Assembly (NCBI GenBank): GCA_014800815.1
Contig: JAAVFI010000013.1
Location: 1-64,000 of the forward strand
Reading direction: 5' to 3'
Source: Bacteroidales bacterium
Lineage (GTDB): Bacteria; Bacteroidota; Bacteroidia; Bacteroidales; Muribaculaceae
DNA: 64,000 nucleotides
Of this stretch, positions 25,037 to 33,337 are shown in pieces. The notes beneath the pieces were generated by a model that worked only from the letters and a program-made list of their open reading frames with translations, was not told the origin of the DNA and searched no databases. The translations under genes were made by a program, and so were the position numbers. Numbering within the stretch: position 1 is the first letter of the stretch; each line of letters opens with the position of its first letter.

Positions 25037-26770
25037 TCAGAACTTGTATTGTACGCCAAGCTGCATGCGTATTTCGGGAGTGAGGCTGCTTGTCCATTGG
25101 TCTATCGGACCGTAGAGAGCCAGCAGCTGCGGCTCAAGGAAAATGCCTACTCGTGATGAGACTCTGAAATTGCCCTTGAGACCCGCACGGACACCGAAGG
25201 TTGCGTGGGCATCACCACCGTCGAACTTTGAACTACCCACGAGTAAACCGCCGAATGCTTCAAGGTCGAAGATGCGATAGGGGTTGTAGCCGGCCATTGC
25301 GGTGGATATGCTCGTAAGATAATCACAGCCAATGGTTTCTCGATTGTAGCCCGAGAATGCGGTCCTTTCAAGGTTAAGACGCAGAGCCGAAAGGGGCGTG
25401 AATTGTCTGCCGATGCCAATGAAACCATCGTATACTTTATCACGCTCAAAGCGCAGACGAAGGCCGGCGCCGCCGCCAACCATTAGGAACCATGGGTGTG
25501 AATTGTCAAACTGAGCGTCTTGTCCTTTGTGGAGACGGGTGTAGTCGCCGATAGTATAGCGGAGTCCGAGATCAGCGGTGAGCAGGGGACGACGGCCGAT
25601 GCCGAAAGAAGTCGTGAAACTTTCGCTGAAGACCGATACTTGAGGATGGATGAAGATGCCCCAGTTGTCGGAGATGCGTACAAGACCCATGAGACCGGCC
25701 TGGGCTCCAAAGTGTACCTTGGATACTTCCTGAATTTTGGCGCCTGATACACCCAAATTCAAAAACATCTGAAACGGAGCCCTTGGACGATATCCGCTTA
25801 ATGCATTGTTAAGATTAAGAACATAATCCAACGATGCCATAGCTGCTCCTAAATCATTGAAACCGCCATGTAGTTTTTTAATGAAACTTGTAGATACCTG
25901 AAGACCCGATGTGGATGAGAACATTTTGCCGGCAAAAATATTCGCGTGAGGATTTTTTACGTTCAAATTGCTGGTAAGGAATGTGAATCCACCACCGCCA
26001 ACACCTGCAAATATATTGTCCTCACCCGACTGGAAGAAGTTGGTGGCACCTGCCTTGCGATATTTGCCGGTGAGGATGCGGTAGCCTACACCTATATTAA
26101 AAGCGAGATTGGTGTACATGCGCTCCCAGGGATAGGCGGAATTGTATTTACGACCGGCGAGCATGTTGAGCTCGGGCTCCATGAAGAGGTAGTAGGTGGG
26201 GCCTACGTTGAAGCGCATCTGAAGCGAAGCGGCAGCTCCGTAGTTGTAGCTGTGGTGTCTGTTCTGTCGGACAAGCTGATATACAAGACCTGCACCGCCG
26301 ATGAGTTCGAACACGCGGTCGGGGTCGTAGCCGTAGAGCAGTGCTGAGAGATTGACCATATAGTCGGCGCGAAGGGAACCGTACCATGCGTTGGACACTC
26401 CTGAGTTGACTGAGTGACGACCGCCTACACCTGTAAGACGGATACCGTGCACGGGGGTAAACCAACCGCCGATGTGTCCGCCGAGTTTGAAGCCGAGGCG
26501 CATCTTGTCCGACACTTCGTTGCTGATAATCGAGGTTCCGCCATTGAGGCCTATGTATAAGTTATTGCCGAGGCCTTTCTTACCTTCCGGAAACGCGGGG
26601 TTGCCGAGAGGCTTCTGGAGCACGTGCTCAAGGCCGTTGAAGCCCGATGATTCGCGTCCCTTGATATCCACAGAAGTCTTTTTTGCAAAAGCAGCCGTGG
26701 ATGAACCTACGAGAAGTGCGACCGCAATTGCAAGACGTGCAGTAATGGATTTTATATTGTTATTGTTCAT
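25037..26770 (-). CDS. Outer-membrane protein with three tandem beta-barrel-like repeats
   Basis: A 577-residue exported protein with a signal peptide (AIAVALLVGSSTAAFA). Three repeats of about 165 residues can be aligned by eye. Each starts with a GGG- or NGG-containing strand and contains a cognate block: ADYMVNLSALLYGYDPDRVFE (repeat 1, near 135), LDYVLNLNNALSGYRPRAPFQ (repeat 2), CDYLTSISTAMAGYNPYRIFD (repeat 3). Each ends with strands such as LFMEPELNM, IFIHPQVSV or IFLEPQLLA. The chain ends in aromatic F, as outer-membrane barrels do. It overlaps the OmpA/TPR gene by 11 nt and is the last gene of that operon. Function unknown. Confidence 0.75.
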   Translation of the reverse strand: MNNNNIKSITARLAIAVALLVGSSTAAFAKKTSVDIKGRESSGFNGLEHVLQKPLGNPAFPEGKKGLGNNLYIGLNGGTSIISNEVSDKMRLGFKLGGHIGGWFTPVHGIRLTGVGGRHSVNSGVSNAWYGSLRADYMVNLSALLYGYDPDRVFELIGGAGLVYQLVRQNRHHSYNYGAAASLQMRFNVGPTYYLFMEPELNMLAGRKYNSAYPWERMYTNLAFNIGVGYRILTGKYRKAGATNFFQSGEDNIFAGVGGGGFTFLTSNLNVKNPHANIFAGKMFSSTSGLQVSTSFIKKLHGGFNDLGAAMASLDYVLNLNNALSGYRPRAPFQMFLNLGVSGAKIQEVSKVHFGAQAGLMGLVRISDNWGIFIHPQVSVFSESFTTSFGIGRRPLLTADLGLRYTIGDYTRLHKGQDAQFDNSHPWFLMVGGGAGLRLRFERDKVYDGFIGIGRQFTPLSALRLNLERTAFSGYNRETIGCDYLTSISTAMAGYNPYRIFDLEAFGGLLVGSSKFDGGDAHATFGVRAGLKGNFRVSSRVGIFLEPQLLALYGPIDQWTSSLTPEIRMQLGVQYKF

Positions 26771-28808
26771 CTTCTGAATAAGTTGTGTCGTTATCTTCCA
26801 ATAGGTCTATTACGTCGCCGTCGATTTTGGCAACTTCTCTCAGCGAGGGGTCGAGTGCGAAAGCATTCTCGAGATATACGGTAGCCTCCATGTATTTGTC
26901 AAGACGGTTTGCGGCAACGGCTTTTACGTATTGCTCAACGGCAGAATCACCGAGCTTCTGAGCCTTCTCCCAGGCGTGGTTGTTGTTTTTCGAAGCGAGG
27001 AGTACGAGTACTTCGTTGAGGGGCGAATCGGCATTGATTTCTTCGAGGACATCCATATATCTGCCGTTCTGAGCGGCTGCATATATCTTGGCCTTGTGAG
27101 TCTCGGGGGTGTCGGGAAGAGTGGAGAGGATAGAGTCGGCACGTGAGTAGTGCATGGCCTCCATGCTTGCGATACCCATGTTGAGACGGGTTGACTCGGG
27201 GAGGCGTGTCCACCGCTTGGGGTCTGTGAAGAAGGGTTCAAGCAGCTCCGAGGCGTCTTCGCCGCGGTTAATTATAATCTCCGAGAGGTCGGTGGCGGCA
27301 GCGATGAAGTCGGGGTGCGAAGCCATGGCCTGACGCAGGATTTTCTCGCGTTCGTCACCTTCCTTCTTCGAGTAGAGGCGGTAGTACTGGTACTTGGTGA
27401 GGCCTGCGGGGTTGGCACTGTATAGTTCGGCGATTTCCTCGTCGGTGAGCGGACGGTAAATCGACGACTTTATGTGGTAGTTTACGCGGCGAAGGCGTGG
27501 GAGGTACTTTTCGGCAAGAAGCGTTTTGTAGAAAGGAAGGCGCTTCATGTACACCGACTGAATGTCCGGATTGGAGTAACGGTTGATATTCTTCTGGACT
27601 TTATCAGCTTCATCGTTGAGGCCGTCGGCTCGCAGAAGGGCCACCACATCTTCCCATGTAGCTACTTCTGCATGCGACGATACTTCGGCATTGCGGCGTA
27701 GAGAGGGATCTACACTCGAGAGCACGGTCTCAAGAGCCGATTTCATACGGGCGTCAGCAAGGGTCTGATTAAGTTCTCTACTACCATCGGGAGATGCGAA
27801 ACCATTGATTGAGAAGCTCTTAAGCGACATGTCCGGACTCTTCTCTATAGTCTTGAATTCAGCAATAAGTGTGCCGAGCTCTGCGGCATTGTTGCCGAGA
27901 GAGAGATCAAGCTTTGACTTGCCTACGGGGAATACGAGGATGACTTCACCCTGGGTGTCGCGGAGTTCGACCTCGGGAGTGGGGATGAAGCGTTCTTCTG
28001 AGAGAGGCACAGCAGTGACTGAGTATGAGAGGAAACGCAGAGGATTTACCGTACCGCGCGCTATCTCGAAGGTGTCGGTGTACATCACACGGTTGTAGTT
28101 CTCAAGCGATGTGAGGATTATGCCCATGAAGTCGTCCTTGGGATTCTCAACATAAAGCGAGTCGAGGATATATACCGTGCCCTTCTCTGCTTTGTTTACT
28201 GCCTGCTTGATTTCCTGGTATGGAGTGAGGGGGTCTACGTCCTTGTTCCAGTCGTCCATACGCTCCTGGGTAGCGGCGTAGCGCCATCCGTCGTAGACGA
28301 TAGGATGCAGATAGAAGAGGTGTTTGCGGGTAACGTTGTAGATTGCCGGTTGGATGATTGCGCGCACGTCGGAGCGGTTCATCTTGTTGGGAATCTTTAC
28401 TTTAGTCTTGAATCGCAGCATGTTGCCGTCGAGGTCGAGGTCGGTAGGCTCTGCCGACATCGTAGTTTTGCCGCCCTTTGCGGTGATGACAATTTCGTTG
28501 AGGGCGTTTGACTGAGGCATTAGCTGCACGTCGATTACGTGGCGGTCTCTTACGCTTTCGGTGTGGTCTTCGGCAGTCATGAAGCAGAATATGAGGTCGG
28601 CTTCGGAGTCCACGGTGATATTGTAGCGGCCGTCTTCGCCGGTGATAGCTATGAGTCGCTGGGTGGCACCGTCGAGAATCGAGGCTCCGGGAGCAGGCTC
28701 GTTGGAACCTTTGAGCGTTACAGAGCCGCTGACATTTATTTTTCGCGCATCAACAGACACTGCAGCGAGCACTGCAAGTATTGTGAGCAGAAGTTTTCTT
28801 TTAATCAT
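26760..28808 (-). CDS. Carboxypeptidase-regulatory, OmpA-like and TPR multidomain envelope protein
   Basis: A 682-residue exported protein with a signal peptide ending near SVDA. Residues about 24-95 form a CarboxypepD_reg-like beta domain (VSGSVTLKGSNEPAPGASILDG). The middle shows an OmpA-type peptidoglycan-binding signature, FSINGFASPDGSRELNQTLADARMKS, near 340. The C-terminal third has helical TPR-like pairs ending in an acidic tail. Proteins of this build occur next to DUF3575 proteins in Bacteroidales, often near fimbrillin genes; here the DUF3575 gene is directly upstream but no fimbrillin is present. It likely links the outer membrane to peptidoglycan. Confidence 0.75.
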   Translation of the reverse strand: MIKRKLLLTILAVLAAVSVDARKINVSGSVTLKGSNEPAPGASILDGATQRLIAITGEDGRYNITVDSEADLIFCFMTAEDHTESVRDRHVIDVQLMPQSNALNEIVITAKGGKTTMSAEPTDLDLDGNMLRFKTKVKIPNKMNRSDVRAIIQPAIYNVTRKHLFYLHPIVYDGWRYAATQERMDDWNKDVDPLTPYQEIKQAVNKAEKGTVYILDSLYVENPKDDFMGIILTSLENYNRVMYTDTFEIARGTVNPLRFLSYSVTAVPLSEERFIPTPEVELRDTQGEVILVFPVGKSKLDLSLGNNAAELGTLIAEFKTIEKSPDMSLKSFSINGFASPDGSRELNQTLADARMKSALETVLSSVDPSLRRNAEVSSHAEVATWEDVVALLRADGLNDEADKVQKNINRYSNPDIQSVYMKRLPFYKTLLAEKYLPRLRRVNYHIKSSIYRPLTDEEIAELYSANPAGLTKYQYYRLYSKKEGDEREKILRQAMASHPDFIAAATDLSEIIINRGEDASELLEPFFTDPKRWTRLPESTRLNMGIASMEAMHYSRADSILSTLPDTPETHKAKIYAAAQNGRYMDVLEEINADSPLNEVLVLLASKNNNHAWEKAQKLGDSAVEQYVKAVAANRLDKYMEATVYLENAFALDPSLREVAKIDGDVIDLLEDNDTTYSEDEQ

Positions 28809-28837
28809 AGAGCGATATTATAATAGGTTCTGCTGTA

Positions 28838-29407
28838 TCATTTAAATATGTAGCCGAATGAAACTGCGGCTCGTATCGGCGCGGGCATTTTCTTGCTGAA
28901 GTTGCGCTTCTCGGGTACGCGAAGCGGGTCGGTGTATTCTATACCGGACATCGACACGAGGCCTACACCAAGCTCGAACTCGACATTCCAGTGTCGGCTG
29001 AGGACGAGTGCGTAGCCGTAGCTGATACCTGCGGCAACGGCGTCACCTTTGTAGTAGCGGTAGTTCCACTCGATAGAGTAAGAACCGGCTGTTGCACTGA
29101 GGGCGATGAAGTGCTTCGCCATAGGGCGGTTGAACCAGTAGCGGACTTCGGGCTCGACACGGTAGTTGGCCAGTCGGTAGCCTTTGATATCGGTCTGCAT
29201 GGGGTTGCACGACACTCCGAGCTGGGCCGTAATCTTTCGGCTGAGACGGGCTTCGAGCGTGAGATTCGGTGAGAGAATCAAATACTCGAGGGCGTTGGTC
29301 TTCAATGCAACGCGCTGAGCTGATGCGTCTTGAAAAGAAATAATGGAGAGTACGAAAACAAGACCTAAAAGAATCCCTCGACTCCTTAAAGTAGTTAAAA
29401 TTTGCAT
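28838..29407 (-). CDS. DUF3575 outer-membrane beta-barrel protein
   Basis: A 189-residue protein with a signal peptide (VFVLSIISFQDASA) and eight or so amphipathic strands, for example RVALKTNALEYLILSPNLTLE and AVSFGYIFK at the aromatic C-terminus. The opening ALKTNxLxxxxxxPNLxLE block is typical of the DUF3575 family, commonly found in Bacteroidales operons with fimbriae or OmpA-like proteins. It is the first gene of a three-gene envelope operon, 29 nt ahead of the OmpA/TPR gene. Confidence 0.8.
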   Translation of the reverse strand: MQILTTLRSRGILLGLVFVLSIISFQDASAQRVALKTNALEYLILSPNLTLEARLSRKITAQLGVSCNPMQTDIKGYRLANYRVEPEVRYWFNRPMAKHFIALSATAGSYSIEWNYRYYKGDAVAAGISYGYALVLSRHWNVEFELGVGLVSMSGIEYTDPLRVPEKRNFSKKMPAPIRAAVSFGYIFK

Positions 29408-29458
29408 TAACCTATTATTATTAATTTATCTGAATTGTCCTGTTAGTAAACGACGGCG

Positions 29459-29466
29459 CAAAATTA
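29459..29466 (-). promoter_or_regulatory. -7 element of the envelope operon
   Basis: TAATTTTG on the minus strand, about 50 nt before the start codon. At the -33 position the sequence is ATG rather than TTG after a 19-bp spacer, so this is a weaker match than the others. Confidence 0.5.
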
Positions 29467-29632
29467 CACAAATAAATGGAATTTTCATAATTTTATGACA
29501 AGGAAAATGTACAAAAACTTTGCTTCGGGCACACATTTTTTATCGACTATCGTTCAGTATGTTGTCTCTGATATACTGTGGTGTGGATTGGTTCTATAGA
29601 CTATTTATTTACACTTGACAGCGGAAAATCAC

Positions 29633-29640
29633 TAACTTTG
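29633..29640 (+). promoter_or_regulatory. -7 element for the DMT transporter gene
   Basis: TAACTTTG 21 nt before the ATG at 29662. The nearest TTG is only 15 bp upstream. It overlaps one arm of a 10-bp inverted repeat (TTCGGGCACA at 29524, TGTGCCCGAA at 29639). Confidence 0.5.
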
Positions 29641-29661
29641 TGCCCGAAAAATAAGTGATAC

Positions 29662-30567
29662 ATGTCAATTTCCAAGCGTATTACAGGTCATCTGTCATTG
29701 TTGGGTGCTAATGCCTGCTGGGGCCTTATGGCTCCTGTAGCCAAACTCGTGATGAGTGCCGGGGTAATAGCTCCGCTCGTACTCACCGACTGCCGCATCT
29801 TCGGCGCAGCCGTCCTCTTTTGGATGCTGTCGTTCTTCCGCCCTGCCGAGCATGTTCCGGGTGCCGACCTCCTGCGGCTTGCGGGCGCCGGATTTCTTGC
29901 TATAGTTTTCAATCAGGGCTGCTATATCTTTGGAGTGGGATATACGTCGCCGGGTGAGGCTTCTATCATTACCACCACCATGCCTATGTGGGTGATGCTG
30001 CTCGCGCGAATCATACTCGGCACCCCCGTTACGTGGAAGAAAGCTCTCGGCATAGCGCTTGGGGCGACGGGCGCGGCCACGCTCGTGCTGTCGTCGGGAG
30101 TAGGCGCATCGCGCGGCGGCAACCCTGTGTTGGGCGACTTGCTCGTGCTCACGGCACAGCTCTCGTATGCGCTCTATCTGACTCTGTACAAGAACTTTCT
30201 TGCAAAGTATTCTCTTGTGACCATGATGAAGTGGATGTTTACCTTCGCGGCTGTTGCCGTCTTCCCCTTCTCGGTACGCACGCTTGCGTCGACGGAGTGG
30301 AGTACGGTGACTCCGACACTGGCTCTCGGTGTGGCCTATGTGGTGGTTATGGGCACATTCGTGGCATATATGCTGATGATGACGGGCCAGAAAGCCCTGC
30401 CGCCGACGGTGGTGGGTATGTACAACTATTTCCAGCCAGTAGTCGCCGGATGCGTCGGCCTCTGGCTGGGGCTCGACGTGTTTACTCCGCTCAAGGCCGT
30501 GGCCGTGTTCTTAATCTTCTCGGGTGTATATCTTGTTACGTCCTCGAAAGCGCCCGAGACTGCATGA
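29662..30567 (+). CDS. DMT-superfamily transporter (EamA)
   Basis: A 301-residue inner-membrane protein with about ten hydrophobic helices in two EamA halves. The first half holds NACWGLMAPVAKLVMSAG and INTTMPMW-like segments; the second begins near GDLLVLTAQLSYALYLTLYK and has TVVGMYNYFQPVVAGCVGLWLG. The family exports metabolites, amino acids or drugs; the substrate cannot be predicted. It is transcribed alone from a -7 element close to its start. Confidence 0.88.
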   Translation: MSISKRITGHLSLLGANACWGLMAPVAKLVMSAGVIAPLVLTDCRIFGAAVLFWMLSFFRPAEHVPGADLLRLAGAGFLAIVFNQGCYIFGVGYTSPGEASIITTTMPMWVMLLARIILGTPVTWKKALGIALGATGAATLVLSSGVGASRGGNPVLGDLLVLTAQLSYALYLTLYKNFLAKYSLVTMMKWMFTFAAVAVFPFSVRTLASTEWSTVTPTLALGVAYVVVMGTFVAYMLMMTGQKALPPTVVGMYNYFQPVVAGCVGLWLGLDVFTPLKAVAVFLIFSGVYLVTSSKAPETA

Positions 30568-30638
30568 TGATTGTCGCTTTCCGCCAAAAAATTGGGCTAA
30601 ATAGATACGCTTCGGCACGCCCCTCGAAAAAAATGTGT

Positions 30639-30646
30639 ATCTTTGC
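30639..30646 (+). promoter_or_regulatory. -7 element for the mlaE-mlaF-holB run
   Basis: TATCTTTG lies 41 nt before the ATG at 30688. Transcription from here would begin downstream of the ORF-track start at 30643, which supports the inner start. No convincing -33 TTG. Confidence 0.5.
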
Positions 30647-30687
30647 ACTCTGCACAAATATCGGTGCAGCAATTCAGATTTTACGCA

Positions 30688-31437
30688 ATGCTTATTACTG
30701 ACTCTCTGGCCACTTTCGGCCGCTATTGCCTGTTTATGAAGCGTGTGTTTTCGGTGCCTGACAAAATGTCGGAATTCGGAAAACGCACCATACAGGAGGT
30801 GTCGAAGCTCGGCATCGACTCAATTCCGCTTGTTCTCATCATATCGGTGTTTATAGGCGCTGTCATCGCTATACAGATGCAGCTCAATATCGCCTCGCCG
30901 CTGATTCCCGCCTATTCGGTGGGTCTCGCCACGCGCGATATCGTCCTTCTCGAGTTCTCGAACTCTATACTCTGCCTTATCCTTGCCGGCAAGGTGGGCT
31001 CCAACATCGCATCCGAAATAGGTACGATGAGGGTTACGGAGCAGATCGACGCTCTTGAAATCATGGGTATCAATTCGGCCAACCTCCTGGTTCTGCCCAA
31101 GATAGTTGCCCTCGTATTGTTCATGCCTATTCTCGTGATACTCTGTATAGGTACCTCGCTCGTCGGCGGCTGGCTTGTGGCCGTGTTTACCGACCTTATC
31201 ACGGTGTCGAAATATGTATATGGCCTTCAGGCATTCTTCGTAGAGTGGTACGTATGGTATGGCCTCATCAAGTCTCTTGTCTTTGCATACATCATCGCTT
31301 CTACGGCATCGTTCTACGGCTACTACGTGAAGGGGGGCGCCCTCGACGTGGGTAAGGCAAGTACTAACGGCGTGGTGGCCAGCAGTATTCTCGTTCTCTT
31401 TTTCGACGTTGTCCTCACAAAACTCCTTCTGCAATGA
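30688..31437 (+). CDS. mlaE: MlaE-type phospholipid ABC permease
   Basis: A 249-residue inner-membrane permease of the MlaE/YrbE family, part of the system that moves phospholipids between inner and outer membrane. Family blocks are VLIISVFIGAVIAIQMQLN, GLATRDIVLLEFSNSILCLILAGKVGSNIASEIGTMRVTEQIDALEIMG and the C-terminal GASTNGVVASSILVLFFD-like helix. The ORF-track start is 15 codons earlier and overlaps the promoter. It overlaps mlaF by ATGA. MlaD, the MCE-domain partner, does not follow and must be encoded elsewhere. Confidence 0.9.
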   Translation: MLITDSLATFGRYCLFMKRVFSVPDKMSEFGKRTIQEVSKLGIDSIPLVLIISVFIGAVIAIQMQLNIASPLIPAYSVGLATRDIVLLEFSNSILCLILAGKVGSNIASEIGTMRVTEQIDALEIMGINSANLLVLPKIVALVLFMPILVILCIGTSLVGGWLVAVFTDLITVSKYVYGLQAFFVEWYVWYGLIKSLVFAYIIASTASFYGYYVKGGALDVGKASTNGVVASSILVLFFDVVLTKLLLQ

Positions 31438-32216
31438 TAGAGGTTAAGAATCTTACAAAATCGTTCGACGGGCGTACGGTGCTCGATAATATCGACGCTA
31501 CTTTCTATACCGGTAAGACCAACCTTATAATCGGTCAGAGCGGTTCGGGCAAAACCGTGCTTATGAAGTCGCTTGTGGGTCTGCACACTCCCGAGAAAGG
31601 TCAGATACTTTTCGATGGACGCGACCTGCTCTCAATGTCTGCTGCCGATGTCAAGGAATTGCGCAAGGAAATAGGTATGCTCTTCCAGGGTTCTGCGCTG
31701 TTCGACTCCGAGACTGTGCTCGGCAATGTCGAATTTCCGCTGAAGATGTTTACCGACAAGAGCCGCGAGGAAATCCGCGAGAGAGCGCTTTTCTGCCTCG
31801 AGCGCGTCAACCTCAAGGGTGCCGAGAAGAAATATCCCTCTGAAATCTCGGGCGGTATGCAGAAACGTGTGGCTATCGCACGCGCCATTGCTCTGAATCC
31901 GAAATACCTCTTCTGCGATGAGCCGAACTCCGGCCTCGACCCCAAGACGTCGATAGTAATCGATGAACTCTTGCGCGATATCACCCATGAATACAATATC
32001 ACTACCGTAATCAACACCCACGATATGAACAGTGTGCTCGGTATCGGTGAAAATATTATTTTCATCAATAAGGGACACCGTGAGTGGGTGGGCGATATGA
32101 CGCAGATTTACAATACCGCCAATGAGGCTCTCAACAGTTTCGTATTCGCTACACGTCTTTTTCAGGAAGTGCGCGAGTACGTGGCCGAACATGGCACTAT
32201 CCAGCAGCGGAAATGA
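31434..32216 (+). CDS. mlaF: MlaF-type ABC ATPase
   Basis: A 260-residue ABC ATPase that powers MlaE. Walker A is IIGQSGSGKTVLMKSL near residues 32-47, the Q-loop is GMLFQGSALFDSETV, the signature ISGGMQKRVAIARAI, Walker B YLFCDEPNSGLDP, and the switch histidine NTHD. The FQGSALFDS stretch after the Q-loop is typical for this subfamily. It overlaps both mlaE and holB by four nucleotides. Confidence 0.93.
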   Translation: MIEVKNLTKSFDGRTVLDNIDATFYTGKTNLIIGQSGSGKTVLMKSLVGLHTPEKGQILFDGRDLLSMSAADVKELRKEIGMLFQGSALFDSETVLGNVEFPLKMFTDKSREEIRERALFCLERVNLKGAEKKYPSEISGGMQKRVAIARAIALNPKYLFCDEPNSGLDPKTSIVIDELLRDITHEYNITTVINTHDMNSVLGIGENIIFINKGHREWVGDMTQIYNTANEALNSFVFATRLFQEVREYVAEHGTIQQRK

Positions 32217-33337
32217 GATTTGCCGACATCAAGGGACACGACGATATAAAGCGTCGCTTGCGCGAGCTTGTGGATAACGACAGAATCCCGCACGCTCTTC
32301 TCCTCGAAGGTCCTCCGGGGGCGGCTAAGTTTGCACTTGCCAGAGCTTTTACCAAATATCTGCATTGCACCGACCGCACTCCCGACGGCGACAGCTGCGG
32401 CAAATGCCCCTCGTGTCTCCAGCACGATACGTTCAATCATATCGACACGATATATTCGTTCCCGGTGGTGAAGAAGAACTCCAAGCCGACGATATCCGAC
32501 GACTATGCTTCTCTCTTCCACGACTTCCTCAACGAATATCCCTATATGGACTTCGAGCACTGGCTCGAAGCGCTCGACAATATCAATGCTCAGCCTAAAA
32601 TCTTTGTTGAGGAAGGTCAGGAGTTGCTCCGCCGTCTTACCTACAAGGCGCGTCAGTCGCGCTTCAAAGTGGTGCTTCTGTGGCTCCCCGAGCGTATGAA
32701 CGAAGATACGGCCAACAAGCTCCTGAAACTTGTCGAGGAGCCCTTCGGCGATACTATCTTCCTCATGGTTAGCAACAACCCGCGCGGAATTCTACCTACC
32801 ATATACTCGCGCACGCAGCGTATCGGCATCTGCCGCTACTCTGATGCCGAGGTCGAGGAGATTCTTCAGGAGTCGGGCATCGCGCCCGAGGCCGCTCACG
32901 ACGCATCTCTGATAGCGGGCGGCGACGTGAACGAGGCTCTCAAACTTGCCAATGTCTCGGAAGAACGTCTGCGCTATTTTCAGCTCTTTGTCGACCTTAT
33001 GCGCAAGGCCTACGCACGAAAAGTGGGCGAACTGAGGCAGTGGAGCGTGGATGTCGCAGGCCTTGGCCGCGAACCCGCAATGCAGTTTATCGACTACTGC
33101 TCGCGCCTGATCCGTGAGAGCTTCCTCATGCACCTCAACGACCCGCGTCTGCTCACGCTCAACAAGGCCGAGCTGGCGTTCACTATCAAATTTTTCCCCT
33201 TCATCAACGAGAAAAATGTCGAGGATATGGCAACGCTTTTCGATGATGCGCGTCGCGATATCGCCGGCAATGCCAATGGTAAAATAGTATTTTTTGACCT
33301 CGCTGTGAGGGTGATAATGCTTATTCGACGTAAATAA
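32213..33337 (+). CDS. holB: DNA polymerase III subunit delta'
   Basis: A 374-residue AAA+ clamp-loader subunit. The fold is that of DnaX/HolB: LEGPPGAAKFALA in place of a normal P-loop, a cysteine cluster (HC, then CGKCPSC) for zinc near residues 50-68, a KLVEEP segment, and SRTQRI at the arginine-finger site. The P-loop keeps lysine but has Phe where Ser/Thr should be, as in delta' proteins that do not hydrolyse ATP. It overlaps mlaF and is followed without a gap by the AddB-like gene. Confidence 0.88.
   Translation: MRFADIKGHDDIKRRLRELVDNDRIPHALLLEGPPGAAKFALARAFTKYLHCTDRTPDGDSCGKCPSCLQHDTFNHIDTIYSFPVVKKNSKPTISDDYASLFHDFLNEYPYMDFEHWLEALDNINAQPKIFVEEGQELLRRLTYKARQSRFKVVLLWLPERMNEDTANKLLKLVEEPFGDTIFLMVSNNPRGILPTIYSRTQRIGICRYSDAEVEEILQESGIAPEAAHDASLIAGGDVNEALKLANVSEERLRYFQLFVDLMRKAYARKVGELRQWSVDVAGLGREPAMQFIDYCSRLIRESFLMHLNDPRLLTLNKAELAFTIKFFPFINEKNVEDMATLFDDARRDIAGNANGKIVFFDLAVRVIMLIRRK

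Noticed and set aside
29524-29648. Inverted repeat TTCGGGCACA/TGTGCCCGAA as an operator or insertion-sequence end
   Set aside because: Arms are 105 bp apart, there is no transposase or target duplication, and a 10-bp match at this spacing can occur by chance.
32213-33337. DnaX (tau/gamma) instead of delta'
   Set aside because: The P-loop Ser/Thr is replaced by Phe and the protein is short, which fits delta' rather than the ATP-hydrolysing subunit.
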